Shown here in pieces: positions 1-8,484 of a DNA stretch of 64,000 nt (position 1 is its first letter; each line of letters starts with the position of its first letter). This DNA comes from Leucobacter viscericola (lineage in GTDB: Bacteria > Actinomycetota > Actinomycetes > Actinomycetales > Microbacteriaceae). The DNA is taken from positions 1,302,001 through 1,366,000 of the forward strand of contig NZ_CP049863.1 in NCBI RefSeq assembly GCF_011299575.1, read 5' to 3'. Made by a program: the position numbers and the translations under genes. The notes beneath the pieces were generated by a model. It ran no database searches and was not told where the DNA came from. It was given only the letters and a program-made list of their open reading frames with translations.

Positions 1-497
1 GCCTTCGCCGCGTCAACCACACTCGCGTCGATCTTCTTCGACTTCAGCTCTTTTTCAAAGCGCACGAGAGCCTTCTCAACGGTCTGCATATCCGCGAGGA
101 TCAGCTCCGTGTTGATGGTTTCCATGTCGCTGGCTGGGTTCACGCCACCCTCAACGTGAATCACGTCGGGGTCTGTAAAGCCACGCACGACCTGCGCAAT
201 GGCATCAGCCTCGCGAATGTTCGCAAGGAACTGGTTGCCAAGCCCCTCACCCTCGCTCGCGCCGCGCACGATACCCGCGATGTCAACAAAGCTGACGGGA
301 GCAGGGAGCAGCTTTTCGGATCCGAAGATCTCAGCGAGCTTGTTCAGGCGCGGATCCGGCAGGTTCACCACCCCAATGTTCGGCTCGATCGTCGCGAACG
401 GATAGTTCGCCGCGAGCGCGTCGTTTGAAGTCAATGCGTTAAACAGCGTCGACTTGCCTACGTTGGGGAGACCTACGATTCCGATAGTTAGAGCCAC
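1..497 (-). CDS. ychF: YchF-family P-loop NTPase, N-terminal part (runs off window)
   Basis: Ribosome-associated NTPase of the Obg/YchF family, a cytosolic translation-linked regulator; studied members prefer ATP to GTP. The GTG start gives [17 protein letters not shown], with P-loop GLPNVGKS at residues 9-16 and the switch motif DIAGIVRGA starting at D72, followed by the YchF-typical GEGLGNQFL. Only about 165 of roughly 360 residues are visible; the C-terminal TGS domain lies beyond base 1. A -10-like TAGACT (506-511, minus) ends 8 nt before the GTG, so the transcript may be leaderless. Family assignment is firm; the physiological role in this organism is inferred. Confidence 0.95.
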   Translation of the reverse strand, partial: MALTIGIVGLPNVGKSTLFNALTSNDALAANYPFATIEPNIGVVNLPDPRLNKLAEIFGSEKLLPAPVSFVDIAGIVRGASEGEGLGNQFLANIREADAIAQVVRGFTDPDVIHVEGGVNPASDMETINTELILADMQTVEKALVRFEKELKSKKIDASVVDAAK

Positions 498-526
498 GAG
501 GCACCAGTCTACGCGGGTTCCCCCGA

Positions 527-949
527 TTACCCGACCGCGGGTGGCCAGACCCCAATGATTACCGCCATCACGAGTACCGTCACGAGTTCGTGGGCGATGT
601 TCAAAATAGTGAGCGCCGCCGGCCTGCTCTCGAAGGCATCGTGGGTGATGAAGCGGGAAGCGGTGAAGCCAGTCCACAGAATCACGCCGGTGAGCAGGGT
701 GCCGAGCAAAAAGGACCCGCCGTAAAACTCAAACGCGATCCAGCTCGCCCCGGCAAGCACCCAGGCAGAAATGAAGCTCACGATAACGGTGACTAGGATC
801 GGCCCTACCGCCGATTTGCCAGTCGGATCGACCTTCGCGAGGCGCATCCACTTGTTTCCAAACACCTTTGGCGTGTACCAAACAGACCCGACCACCATGG
901 TCGAGAGCGTTGCAACCAGCACTGCCCAGTAGTTGATTTCAGGAATCAT
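527..949 (-). CDS. DUF1761-like four-helix membrane protein
   Basis: Integral membrane protein of 140 residues with about four hydrophobic segments (roughly 5-25, 46-70, 75-95 and 112-134) and the N-terminal pattern [10 protein letters not shown]...[15 protein letters not shown] that resembles DUF1761 proteins. No function is known for that family. The frame stays open upstream to 1000, but the ATG at 949 is preferred because a strong purine-rich AAGGGGGA lies just before it and the upstream residues look non-coding. It is divergent from the exonuclease gene at 1041. The family name is from memory of its pattern, so moderately sure. Confidence 0.75.
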   Translation of the reverse strand: MIPEINYWAVLVATLSTMVVGSVWYTPKVFGNKWMRLAKVDPTGKSAVGPILVTVIVSFISAWVLAGASWIAFEFYGGSFLLGTLLTGVILWTGFTASRFITHDAFESRPAALTILNIAHELVTVLVMAVIIGVWPPAVG

Positions 950-1040
950 GATATCCCCCTTGACCGGTGGTATTTCGCTCGCGGTGGCGAGATAGGTCAA
1001 TCATCTCATCAATGTCAGTGGTGTGTGACAGGATCATTAG

Positions 1041-1625
1041 GTGCCCGTCAATTTCACCGCACTCGATTTCGAGACCGCCAATAGTCACCCCTCATCTGCT
1101 TGCTCGGTCGGGCTCGTTCGAGTGCGTGACGGCGTGGTCGCAGATCAGGCCTACTGGCTCATTAAGCCGCCGCCCGCACACGCGGAGTTTCTGCCGTTCA
1201 ATATCAAGATTCACGGCATCACGGCGCAGATGGTGGCCGATGCGAGGCTGTGGCAAGACCAGCTGGCCGAGCTCACGGAGTTCATCGGGGACGACATAGC
1301 CGTCGCCCACAACGCGAGCTTCGACATGGGGGTCATTAAGGCAGCCTGCGCGGAGAGCGTCTCGCCGACTCCTCGCCTAAAGTATCTGTGTAGCGTGCAG
1401 GTCTCGCGCAAAACGTATGAGATTCCCTCGCATCGCCTGCCGCTAGCCGCGGAGGCCGCCGGCTTTGGAGAGTTTGCACACCACGACGCATTAGCCGACG
1501 CCGAAGCCTGCGCCGCCATTATCAGTGACGCAGCCAAACGACACGAGGTTGATGACGTGCTCGCGCTCGCCAAAAAGACTGGGTTGCGGGTGCAACAGCT
1601 CAAGGCGATCCCACTCAAGCTGTAG
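1041..1625 (+). CDS. DnaQ-fold 3'-5' exonuclease (DEDDh type)
   Basis: Predicted 3'-5' exonuclease of 194 residues with the epsilon/DnaQ fold. The three Exo motifs are visible: D9-x-E11 in FTALDFETA, N91...D95 in AHNASFD, and H148...D153 in HHDALADAE, giving the DEDDh active site for two metal ions. It is a stand-alone exonuclease without a BRCT or polymerase domain, so it may serve DNA repair or proofreading or RNA trimming rather than being the replicative epsilon subunit. GTG start with AGGA about 8 nt upstream. It is followed after 110 bp by rmuC on the same strand, another DNA-maintenance gene. Confidence 0.85.
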   Translation: MPVNFTALDFETANSHPSSACSVGLVRVRDGVVADQAYWLIKPPPAHAEFLPFNIKIHGITAQMVADARLWQDQLAELTEFIGDDIAVAHNASFDMGVIKAACAESVSPTPRLKYLCSVQVSRKTYEIPSHRLPLAAEAAGFGEFAHHDALADAEACAAIISDAAKRHEVDDVLALAKKTGLRVQQLKAIPLKL

Positions 1626-1735
1626 TTTTTGGCTCAGGATCTGGGCGAATCTGCCAAGCTCGTTCCTGCGCAACCGTCAATGTCCGAGGCTACCTGTAGC
1701 GTGGCCACACCAACTCTCGTAAGGAATTCCTCACT

Positions 1736-3193
1736 ATGGACGCGCTCTTGCTCACGCTACTCATCCTGAATCTGCTCGGCATTTTGGCGGCGCTTGCCGT
1801 CCTGCTCTTCCGCCGAGGGCCAGCGAACAACGGCGCCGCGGGTGTTGGCGGTGGTGAACTACGCCAAGACCTCGCAACGCAGCGCGGTGAGCTGGCCGCA
1901 ACGATGGCCACCATGCAGCAGCAGCTCAGCACTTCGCTCACGGGCCTGAGCGATCGGTTTCACACGACCTCGCAGGCGTCTCTACAGTCGCAGGTCGATT
2001 TGAAGGCGGCGATCGAGGCTCGCTTTGAAGAACTGCGCATTGCAAACGAGGCAAAACTTGAGCAAGTGCGCACGACGGTTGACGAGAAGCTGCAGGGCAC
2101 GCTGAAGACCGCACTGGCAGAGAACGCGCAGCGCGTCCAGACGCTGACCGACACCCACGTGGCAAAGCAGACAGAGCTGCAAGAGACGCTGCGCACAGAG
2201 CTCGAGAAGCTTCGCCAAGGCAACGAGGCGAAACTTGAGAAAATGCGTGAGACCGTCGACGAGAAGCTGCAGGGCACGCTTGAGCGGCGCCTCGGTGAGT
2301 CGTTCAAGCTGGTGAGTGATCGACTCGAGCAGGTACAGAAGGGCCTCGGCGAGATGCAAACGTTGGCCTCCGACGTTGGCGGCCTGAAGCGCGTCCTCAC
2401 GAACGTGAAGAGCCGCGGCAGCTGGGGTGAGGTGCAGTTGGAGCGCCAGCTCGAAGATATCCTGACCCCGGAGCAGTATGAGCAAAACGCTGTGATTAGA
2501 CCGGGATCGGCCGAGCGCGTTGAGTTTGCGGTGAAGCTTCCCGGCCGCGGCGAGACCGAACGAGTGCTCCTCCCCATCGACTCAAAGTTTCCGCAGGAGG
2601 ACTACGAGCGCCTCCTTGAGGCTCAGGAGAGTGGTGAGAAAGAAGCCGTCGAGGCTGCCGTGAAGGTCCTGGAACGAGTCATCCTGACCCAGGCCAAACT
2701 CATCGCTGAAAAGTACATCGCCCCGCCTCACAGCACCGACTTTGCGATCATGTATCTGCCGACCGAGGGACTCTTCGCCGAGGTCGTAAGGCGACCAGGG
2801 CTCGCGAGCAAACTGCAGAACGAGCTGCGGGTCATCGTGACCGGTCCGACCACACTCGGGTCACTGCTCAACAGCCTGCAAATGGGCTTCCGCACCCTCG
2901 CCATTGAAAAGCGCAGCTCCGAAGTGTGGCAGGTGTTGAGCGCCGCAAAGCAGGAGTTCCAGAAGTACGGCCAGGTTTGGGAGAAGCTTGAGAAGCAGCT
3001 CGCGACGGCACAAAACACCGTGCACCAGGCGGGTGTGCGCACCCGCGCGGTAGCCAAACAACTGCGCTCGGTCGAGACCCTCGGCACGGAGGCGCTCGCG
3101 ATCGGGCAGTCCCCCATCGAAGACATCTTCACCGAGTTTGATGAGGTTGATGAAGAAGGGCCAGTGAAGGAGTCTCCTGCGGAACAGGACTAG
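1736..3193 (+). CDS. rmuC: DNA recombination protein RmuC homologue
   Basis: RmuC family, membrane-tethered proteins thought to limit inversions and other rearrangements at repeats; a nuclease-fold core is predicted in the literature but the biochemistry is poorly known. The 485 residues comprise an N-terminal membrane anchor (about 4-26), a long coiled coil (about 45-215), the RmuC core with VLTNVKSRGSWGEVQLERQL and LLPIDSKFPQEDYERLL, and an acidic tail. AAGGA lies 10 nt before the ATG. The canonical segment NEAKLE..R.TVDEKLQGTL occurs twice, 59 codons apart (DNA copies at 2045-2103 and 2222-2280), so the coiled coil has been internally duplicated. The stop codon abuts a TTCGG tandem array. 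Confidence 0.93.
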   Translation: MDALLLTLLILNLLGILAALAVLLFRRGPANNGAAGVGGGELRQDLATQRGELAATMATMQQQLSTSLTGLSDRFHTTSQASLQSQVDLKAAIEARFEELRIANEAKLEQVRTTVDEKLQGTLKTALAENAQRVQTLTDTHVAKQTELQETLRTELEKLRQGNEAKLEKMRETVDEKLQGTLERRLGESFKLVSDRLEQVQKGLGEMQTLASDVGGLKRVLTNVKSRGSWGEVQLERQLEDILTPEQYEQNAVIRPGSAERVEFAVKLPGRGETERVLLPIDSKFPQEDYERLLEAQESGEKEAVEAAVKVLERVILTQAKLIAEKYIAPPHSTDFAIMYLPTEGLFAEVVRRPGLASKLQNELRVIVTGPTTLGSLLNSLQMGFRTLAIEKRSSEVWQVLSAAKQEFQKYGQVWEKLEKQLATAQNTVHQAGVRTRAVAKQLRSVETLGTEALAIGQSPIEDIFTEFDEVDEEGPVKESPAEQD

Positions 3194-3228
3194 TTCGGTT
3201 CGGTTCGGTTCGGTTCGGTTCGGTTCGG
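3194..3228. repeat. Pentanucleotide microsatellite, seven TTCGG units
   Basis: Seven perfect head-to-tail copies of TTCGG begin on the base after the rmuC stop codon. The tract is non-coding, lying between rmuC and the 3' end of the tetR gene. Perfect 5-bp arrays can change length by slippage, so copy number may differ between isolates. Confidence 0.98.
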
Positions 3229-3256
3229 CAGGCGCTCGCTTACGCGCTGGATCAAA

Positions 3257-3877
3257 TCAGCCAGCGAGAATGCGGCGCAGGCTCTCCTCGGCCTGGGCAT
3301 ACACGGCCTCGTCTCCGTAAAGCAGTGCGCGTGTGTTTACGGCGGCAAACAGCGCAAACAGTTCAAAGCCCAATTGCTGCGGATCAGCATCTCGCCGCAG
3401 TTGCCCGCTTGAGACCGCAGCCTTCGCGCAGCTCACCAGGTAGTCATCCCACTCGCGAAGACACTCCGCAATCCGGTCTCGCACCGGACCGGGCTGAGAG
3501 TCAAACTCTGTCGCGGCGGCAAGAAAGAAGCAGCCGCCGCGAAACACCCTGTTCTGTGAGTAGCGCAGCCATGAGAGGGCTACGGCTCGCAATCGTTCAC
3601 CCCCTGACGGAACGTCGCGGCAGGGCGTGATAACCGCCGACACAAACACTTCTCGCGCATGATCGATCACGGCAAGCTGAAGCGCCTCTTTGGAGCCAAA
3701 CAGTGTGGCCACTCCACTTTTACTCAGGCCTGCAGCACTCGCGAGCTGACCAATACTCATGTCAGCCAGCCCCTGCTCCGAGGCAACCTGGATCGCTTCT
3801 GCGAGCACCGCGCCTCGGGTGAGATCGCCGCGGGCCCTTCGTCCGTCCTCGCGAGACGCTGCACTTGAAGAGTTCAT
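3257..3877 (-). CDS. TetR-family transcriptional regulator
   Basis: TetR-type repressor of 206 residues. The N-terminal helix-turn-helix (about residues 43-62, IGQLASAAGLSKSGVATLFG) and the following SKEALQLAVIDHA are typical; the rest is the ligand-binding and dimerisation domain, here with the GGCFF...EFDSQPGPVRDRI pattern of the YxaF/LmrA-like group. It is divergent from the alpha/beta hydrolase at 3936, and the 58-bp spacer contains a 26-bp imperfect palindrome (3895-3920) that is a good candidate operator for autorepression and hydrolase control. The ligand is not predictable. ATG start; the family is firm. Confidence 0.9.
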   Translation of the reverse strand: MNSSSAASREDGRRARGDLTRGAVLAEAIQVASEQGLADMSIGQLASAAGLSKSGVATLFGSKEALQLAVIDHAREVFVSAVITPCRDVPSGGERLRAVALSWLRYSQNRVFRGGCFFLAAATEFDSQPGPVRDRIAECLREWDDYLVSCAKAAVSSGQLRRDADPQQLGFELFALFAAVNTRALLYGDEAVYAQAEESLRRILAG

Positions 3878-3894
3878 GTTTCAAGACTAGCATC

Positions 3895-3920
3895 AAACAG
3901 TACGCGCGTTCGTATTGTTT
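3895..3920. promoter_or_regulatory. Operator-like palindrome between tetR and hydrolase genes
   Basis: Arms AAACAGTACG (3895-3904) and CGTATTGTTT (3911-3920) are inverted repeats matching at 9 of 10 positions around a 6-nt centre. Size and position in the divergent spacer suit a TetR dimer site. Confidence 0.65.
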
Positions 3921-3935
3921 TAAGTTGAGGACCAC

Positions 3936-4838
3936 ATGCCGATCATCCACCCTGCCGTTCGCACCTTCTTTCGCCTGAACGGCGCGCTTATACCCGCTGC
4001 AGCGACAGAGCTGGCGTTTAGGGCTTTCAAATCCACAGGGCGCCCCGCAGAAGTGAAGGACCCCGAACGTGCGGTCCACGGTCAAAGCGTCTCTGAGCTG
4101 CGCCGAATAGGCACCCACACCGTCCGCGTCTACACCTGGCTCCCCACGCAGCCGTCACACTCGGGAGAGATCGCGAGTTCCCATTTGAATGCAACACCGA
4201 CGGTGCTGCTCCTACACGGCTGGCGGAGCCGAACGTCACGTTTTGCGAGACTCATCGAGCAGTTCACCAGCCAGGGTTACCGGGTGGTTGGTTTCGACGC
4301 CCCGGGGCACGGCGATTCTCCGAATGGTTCCCCCTCGGCTGCGGACATTGTCGCGATAGCGCAGGGTCTCGAAGAAAGCTTTGGCCCTTGGCAGGCAATT
4401 GTCGGCCATTCGTTCGGGGCACTCGCCGCGCACACACTCGCCCGCAGTTCGAAACACAGTGTCCGGGTCGTTGCTATCGGTGGCGCCACCTCCGCACGTT
4501 TTCTGCGCGACACATTCATGCGCGCGATCGATCTCCCCCTTCACCTAAAGGATCAGTTCACCACCCGGATCGTACGCGGGTACCCGCTACCTGAAGGGAC
4601 ACTGTTCACTGAGTTCGATGAAGCGATCCGGCCGCCGTCCACCAACACACGGCTCCTGATTGTTCACGACTCAAAAGACCGCGAAGTTCCGCTCACCGAG
4701 GCGAGGCAGCTGCATCTCGATCGCCCAACAAACTCCGAATTGTTAATCACAGACGGCCTCGGCCACAACCGCATCCTGCACGACCCGGAAGTTGTCGAAA
4801 GGATCGTTGATTTTGTGGCCGAGCCGATCCTTCTCTGA
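3936..4838 (+). CDS. Alpha/beta-fold hydrolase
   Basis: Serine hydrolase of 300 residues with the alpha/beta fold. Visible landmarks are the oxyanion region LLLHGW (H94-G95), VVGFDAPGHGDS, the nucleophile elbow G-H-S159-F-G, an acidic D248 in HDSKDRE and the catalytic H277 in GLGHNRILHD. There is no signal peptide or membrane segment, so it is probably cytosolic. The substrate is unknown. It is divergently paired with a TetR regulator, suggesting induction by a small lipophilic compound that it might degrade. The ATG at 3936 follows GAGGACCAC. Fold and triad are firm. Confidence 0.88.
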   Translation: MPIIHPAVRTFFRLNGALIPAAATELAFRAFKSTGRPAEVKDPERAVHGQSVSELRRIGTHTVRVYTWLPTQPSHSGEIASSHLNATPTVLLLHGWRSRTSRFARLIEQFTSQGYRVVGFDAPGHGDSPNGSPSAADIVAIAQGLEESFGPWQAIVGHSFGALAAHTLARSSKHSVRVVAIGGATSARFLRDTFMRAIDLPLHLKDQFTTRIVRGYPLPEGTLFTEFDEAIRPPSTNTRLLIVHDSKDREVPLTEARQLHLDRPTNSELLITDGLGHNRILHDPEVVERIVDFVAEPILL

Positions 4839-4885
4839 TCACCCAACCAACGGCCTGCCTGGTCGACGGGATCCGCCCCGCTGAC

Positions 4886-4944
4886 CCTGCATCTCGCTGC
4901 CGAACCTGCGGTTGCTGGCCGCAAGTTCGGCAGCGAGATGCAGG
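4886..4944. repeat. Long near-perfect intergenic palindrome
   Basis: Two 26-nt arms (4886-4911 and 4919-4944; inner ends TGCGG and CCGCA) match at 25 of 26 positions around the 7-nt loop TTGCTGG; the one mismatch is C opposite A. No T-run follows on either strand, so it is not a textbook intrinsic terminator, although it could still end or stabilise the hydrolase transcript, whose stop codon is 48 nt upstream. Confidence 0.95.
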
Positions 4945-5055
4945 CTCGGCGACAAAATGGCCAGCCCGAGTCAATTGGTCGAGAGTAAAAGCGCCAGCAC
5001 CACCACTAGCACCAGCGCCCACGCCACGCCAACGCCAACGCCAGCGGCAGCGGCA

Positions 5056-5129
5056 GCGCCCACCTTATCTACCTGCGCCCACCTTACCCACGGGTAAATA
5101 AGGTGGGCACACGCGGCAAAGGTGGGCAG
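5056..5129. repeat. Cluster of GCCCACCTTA motifs in both orientations
   Basis: GCGCCCACCTTA occurs at 5056-5067 and 5075-5086; the inverted form TAAGGTGGGC occurs at 5099-5108 and AAAGGTGGGC at about 5118-5127. The inner pair 5074-5086/5099-5111 can form a stem with TTACCC/GGGTAA (5084-5089/5092-5097) inside it. The same motif recurs at 19067-19135. Confidence 0.8.
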
Positions 5130-5247
5130 AAGCAATGTAAGCGGACAGAAGCAAAGCAGATGGAAGGGCACCCGCAAAATGCGGCGATTACTCGACCCGC
5201 CGCAACCGTTTCGTGGCCACGGTCGTGAGCACAGGCCCCAAACGACA

Positions 5248-5294
5248 AACGGACCACCTACCCGATGCCCAGGGGCACAAGTAAGTGGTCCGTT
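5248..5294. repeat. Intergenic palindrome downstream of glpX
   Basis: AACGGACCACCTA (5248-5260) is inverted at 5282-5294 with one C-A mismatch. The intervening 21 nt contain a second small stem, TGCCC/GGGCA (5266-5270/5273-5277). It lies 52 bp beyond the glpX stop codon and may act as its 3' structure. Confidence 0.8.
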
Positions 5295-5345
5295 CGGAAC
5301 GCAAATAGGTCTACGCACACACGCTCGGCGCATAGACCGCGAGGA

Positions 5346-6329
5346 TTAATCCCAGCGAGTCGGATCCATGTCGCTGATGACGTGGCGGATCGTGCCGGAG
5401 TACGAGCGCATCACGATGCTCTCAGCGCGCACGAACGGTCCGCGGCGCTGCACACCCTCGACGAAGTCGGCCGAGGTAATGCCGGTCGCAACGAAGTAGG
5501 CATTGTCGCTCGCGACGAGGTCGTTGGCCTCGAGCACACGGGTCAGGTCGTGACCGGCGTCGATCGCGCGGGCACGCTCCTCGTCATCCTTGGGCCAGAG
5601 GCGGCCCTGAATCACACCGCCGAGCGCCTTCACCGCGCACGCGGTGATGATGCCCTCGGGGGTGCCGCCGATCCCGACGCACAGGTCAATGCGCGAATCC
5701 CAGCGAGCCGCGTTCACGCCGCCCGCAACATCGCCGTCCATGAGCAGACGGGTTCCGGCGCCAGCAGCGCGAATGTCAGTGATGAGCTGGTCGTGACGCG
5801 GGCGATCGAGCACGGCAACACGAATGTCAGAGACGTCAACGCCCTTGGCTTTCGCCAGCGCGCGAATGTTGTCACCGATCGGGCGATCGATGTCGACAAC
5901 GCCGACGCCCTCGGGGCCACACACGAGCTTGTCCATGTAAAACACGGCCGAGGGATCGTACATGCTGCCGCGATCCGCCACCGCAATCACCGAGAGCGCA
6001 CCGGGGCGACCCTCAGCAGTTAGCCGGGTGCCGTCGATCGGGTCAACGGCCACGTCGCAATCAGCGCCCTCGCCGTTGCCAACCACCTCGCCGTTGTAGA
6101 GCCACGGTGCATCATCTTTCTCACCCTCGCCAATAACGACGGTGCCGTTCATGTTGACGGTTGAGAGGAAACGGCGCATCGCGTCAACCGCGGCGCCGTC
6201 GGCGGCGTTTTTATCGCCGCGGCCAATCCACGGGGTGGCACGCATTGCTGCTGCCTCGGTCGCGCGGACGAGTTCCATCGCGAGGTTACGGTCGGGCTGC
6301 CACTCGCCAAGCGAATTCGGTTCAGTCAT
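5346..6329 (-). CDS. glpX: Class II fructose-1,6-bisphosphatase
   Basis: GlpX-type fructose-bisphosphatase (327 residues) that removes the 1-phosphate from fructose 1,6-bisphosphate in gluconeogenesis in the cytosol. Metal-site motifs are GRGDKNAAD (D39), VIGEGEKDDAP (E68, E70) and VDPIDGT (95-101), all typical of the class; GlpX is the usual FBPase of actinobacteria. The frame is open upstream to 6599, but the family begins at MTEPNSL..., so the ATG at 6329 is chosen. It is divergent from fbaA (6451), the aldolase that makes its substrate, so the 121-bp spacer may be a shared promoter region. Confidence 0.95.
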   Translation of the reverse strand: MTEPNSLGEWQPDRNLAMELVRATEAAAMRATPWIGRGDKNAADGAAVDAMRRFLSTVNMNGTVVIGEGEKDDAPWLYNGEVVGNGEGADCDVAVDPIDGTRLTAEGRPGALSVIAVADRGSMYDPSAVFYMDKLVCGPEGVGVVDIDRPIGDNIRALAKAKGVDVSDIRVAVLDRPRHDQLITDIRAAGAGTRLLMDGDVAGGVNAARWDSRIDLCVGIGGTPEGIITACAVKALGGVIQGRLWPKDDEERARAIDAGHDLTRVLEANDLVASDNAYFVATGITSADFVEGVQRRGPFVRAESIVMRSYSGTIRHVISDMDPTRWD

Positions 6330-6450
6330 ACACACAACCCTACCGCGTAGACTTGACGACAAAGCGGCTTCACGCCGAACAATCCAGCGGCCTCGCGCCG
6401 AACCCATGACAGCGGCCATTCGCCGATCCGATTGACGCCAAGGAGCACAC

Positions 6451-7478
<1,028 letters not shown>

Positions 7479-7479
<1 letters not shown>

Positions 7480-8387
7480 TGTCGAATCTCCCCGAGGAGC
7501 CGCAGTCTGCTGACCAAGAAACCACTGGTCAGCAACCCACCGGTCAGCAGGACTCAGGTCAGCAGGCCTCAGGTCAGCAACCCGCCGGCAATAAGACCGG
7601 AGCTGCGACCCCAGCGGTGACCCCTCCGGCGGCACGCCCGCAGCCCGCCTTTGGCGAGTATGCACCCGAGGGTTGGGAGTGGAAACCTGAGGGCTCTGAT
7701 AAGCCCGCTGAGGCAGACGCTCCAGCCGCCTCCGCTGGACGCTCGACAGGCGGCGCCATCGCGGGTGTCCCTCACAACCTGGGCGCGGCCAACAGCGCTT
7801 CAGCATCGGCAACCGCACCGGTGAGCCCGTCCCAACCGGGGCAGCAAACAGGTTCTCAACCACAGGGCGACCGCGCCGCGAACACAACGGGTGATCCTGC
7901 ACCCTATCGCGCGAACAACGTGCCCGCCGCACCCCCCGCCTACGCGGCTCCGGCCATGGGTGCGAACGCCACAACACCGTCTCGCACCGGTGATCGCGTT
8001 ATGACCATCATCCTGCTCGGGATTGGCGTATTCGGCGTGATCTTCTCCTTCCAGGTCATGATGGGGATGAAGGCGAGCTTCGTGCTGATGGGCGAGGCAC
8101 TTGAGATCAAGGACTTCGAGGTTCCCGCGTGGGTCGGAACCCTCGGCACTATCAGCGCCCTTGGATTCCTCGCACTCTTTGCGGTCACGCTCATCTTTTC
8201 GATCCAGCGCATGCGGGCTCGAAAGGTTGCGTTCTGGGTTCCGCTGACCGCGGGTGTTATTGCGTTTATCGCGATGATCGTGCTGATCATGGTTGCGATC
8301 TTCTCGTCGCCGGAGCTGATGGATGCGGCAGCCGATCCTGGCGCGAATCAGAAGATTCTCGATTACCTCTATTCGACCACGCCGTAG
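7479..8387 (+). CDS. Membrane protein with Q/P/A-rich N-terminus, possibly DUF6264
   Basis: A 302-residue protein with a disordered N-terminal half (about 1-165) rich in Gln, Pro and Ala, including a tandem GQQ-based repeat coded by a roughly 15-bp DNA repeat near 7528-7580, and a short motif FGEYAPEGWEWKPEG. The C-terminal half has three hydrophobic helices (about 172-195, 215-240, 248-272). It looks like the Microbacteriaceae-specific DUF6264 membrane proteins, but that name is tentative. Function unknown. The start overlaps the fbaA stop. A hairpin at 8403-8440 follows. Confidence 0.8.
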
Positions 8388-8402
8388 ACCAGGCTGTGAG
8401 TC

Positions 8403-8440
8403 GTAGGGCCGCTCCGAACATTTGTTTGGAGCGGCCCTAC
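8403..8440. terminator. Long hairpin after the fbaA operon
   Basis: Eighteen-nt arms (8403-8420 and 8423-8440) with one G-T wobble pair and a 2-nt centre lie 15 nt after a stop codon. No T-run follows, so this is a probable but atypical terminator. Confidence 0.75.
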
Positions 8441-8472
8441 AACGTTCGCGCATGAATGTCGCTGGGTGGCAC

Positions 8473-8478
8473 TACGCT
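8473..8478 (+). promoter_or_regulatory. -10 box of a leaderless MFS transcript
   Basis: TACGCT ends 6 nt before the ATG at 8485, and no ribosome binding site is visible. Confidence 0.6.
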
Positions 8479-8484
8479 GAACCC

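Larger units (their letters stand above)
4839..5345. other. Gene-free spacer rich in palindromes and low-complexity DNA
   Basis: This 507-bp spacer between two convergent genes shows no convincing gene. It holds a long hairpin (4886-4944), a low-complexity CCAC/GCCAAC/CGGCAG tract (about 4998-5060), a cluster of GCCCACCTTA/TAAGGTGGGC motifs (5056-5129), and a further palindrome (5248-5294). Small open frames here have low-complexity translations and no start signals, so I did not call them. Confidence 0.8.

Noticed and set aside
4971..5333. Minus-strand 120-codon open frame in the palindrome spacer
   Set aside because: Low-complexity Cys/Arg/Ala translation spanning two palindromes, with no start signal.
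5265..6023. A 252-codon plus-strand open frame over glpX
   Set aside because: Antisense to conserved GlpX motifs; its start falls inside the palindrome spacer with no ribosome site.
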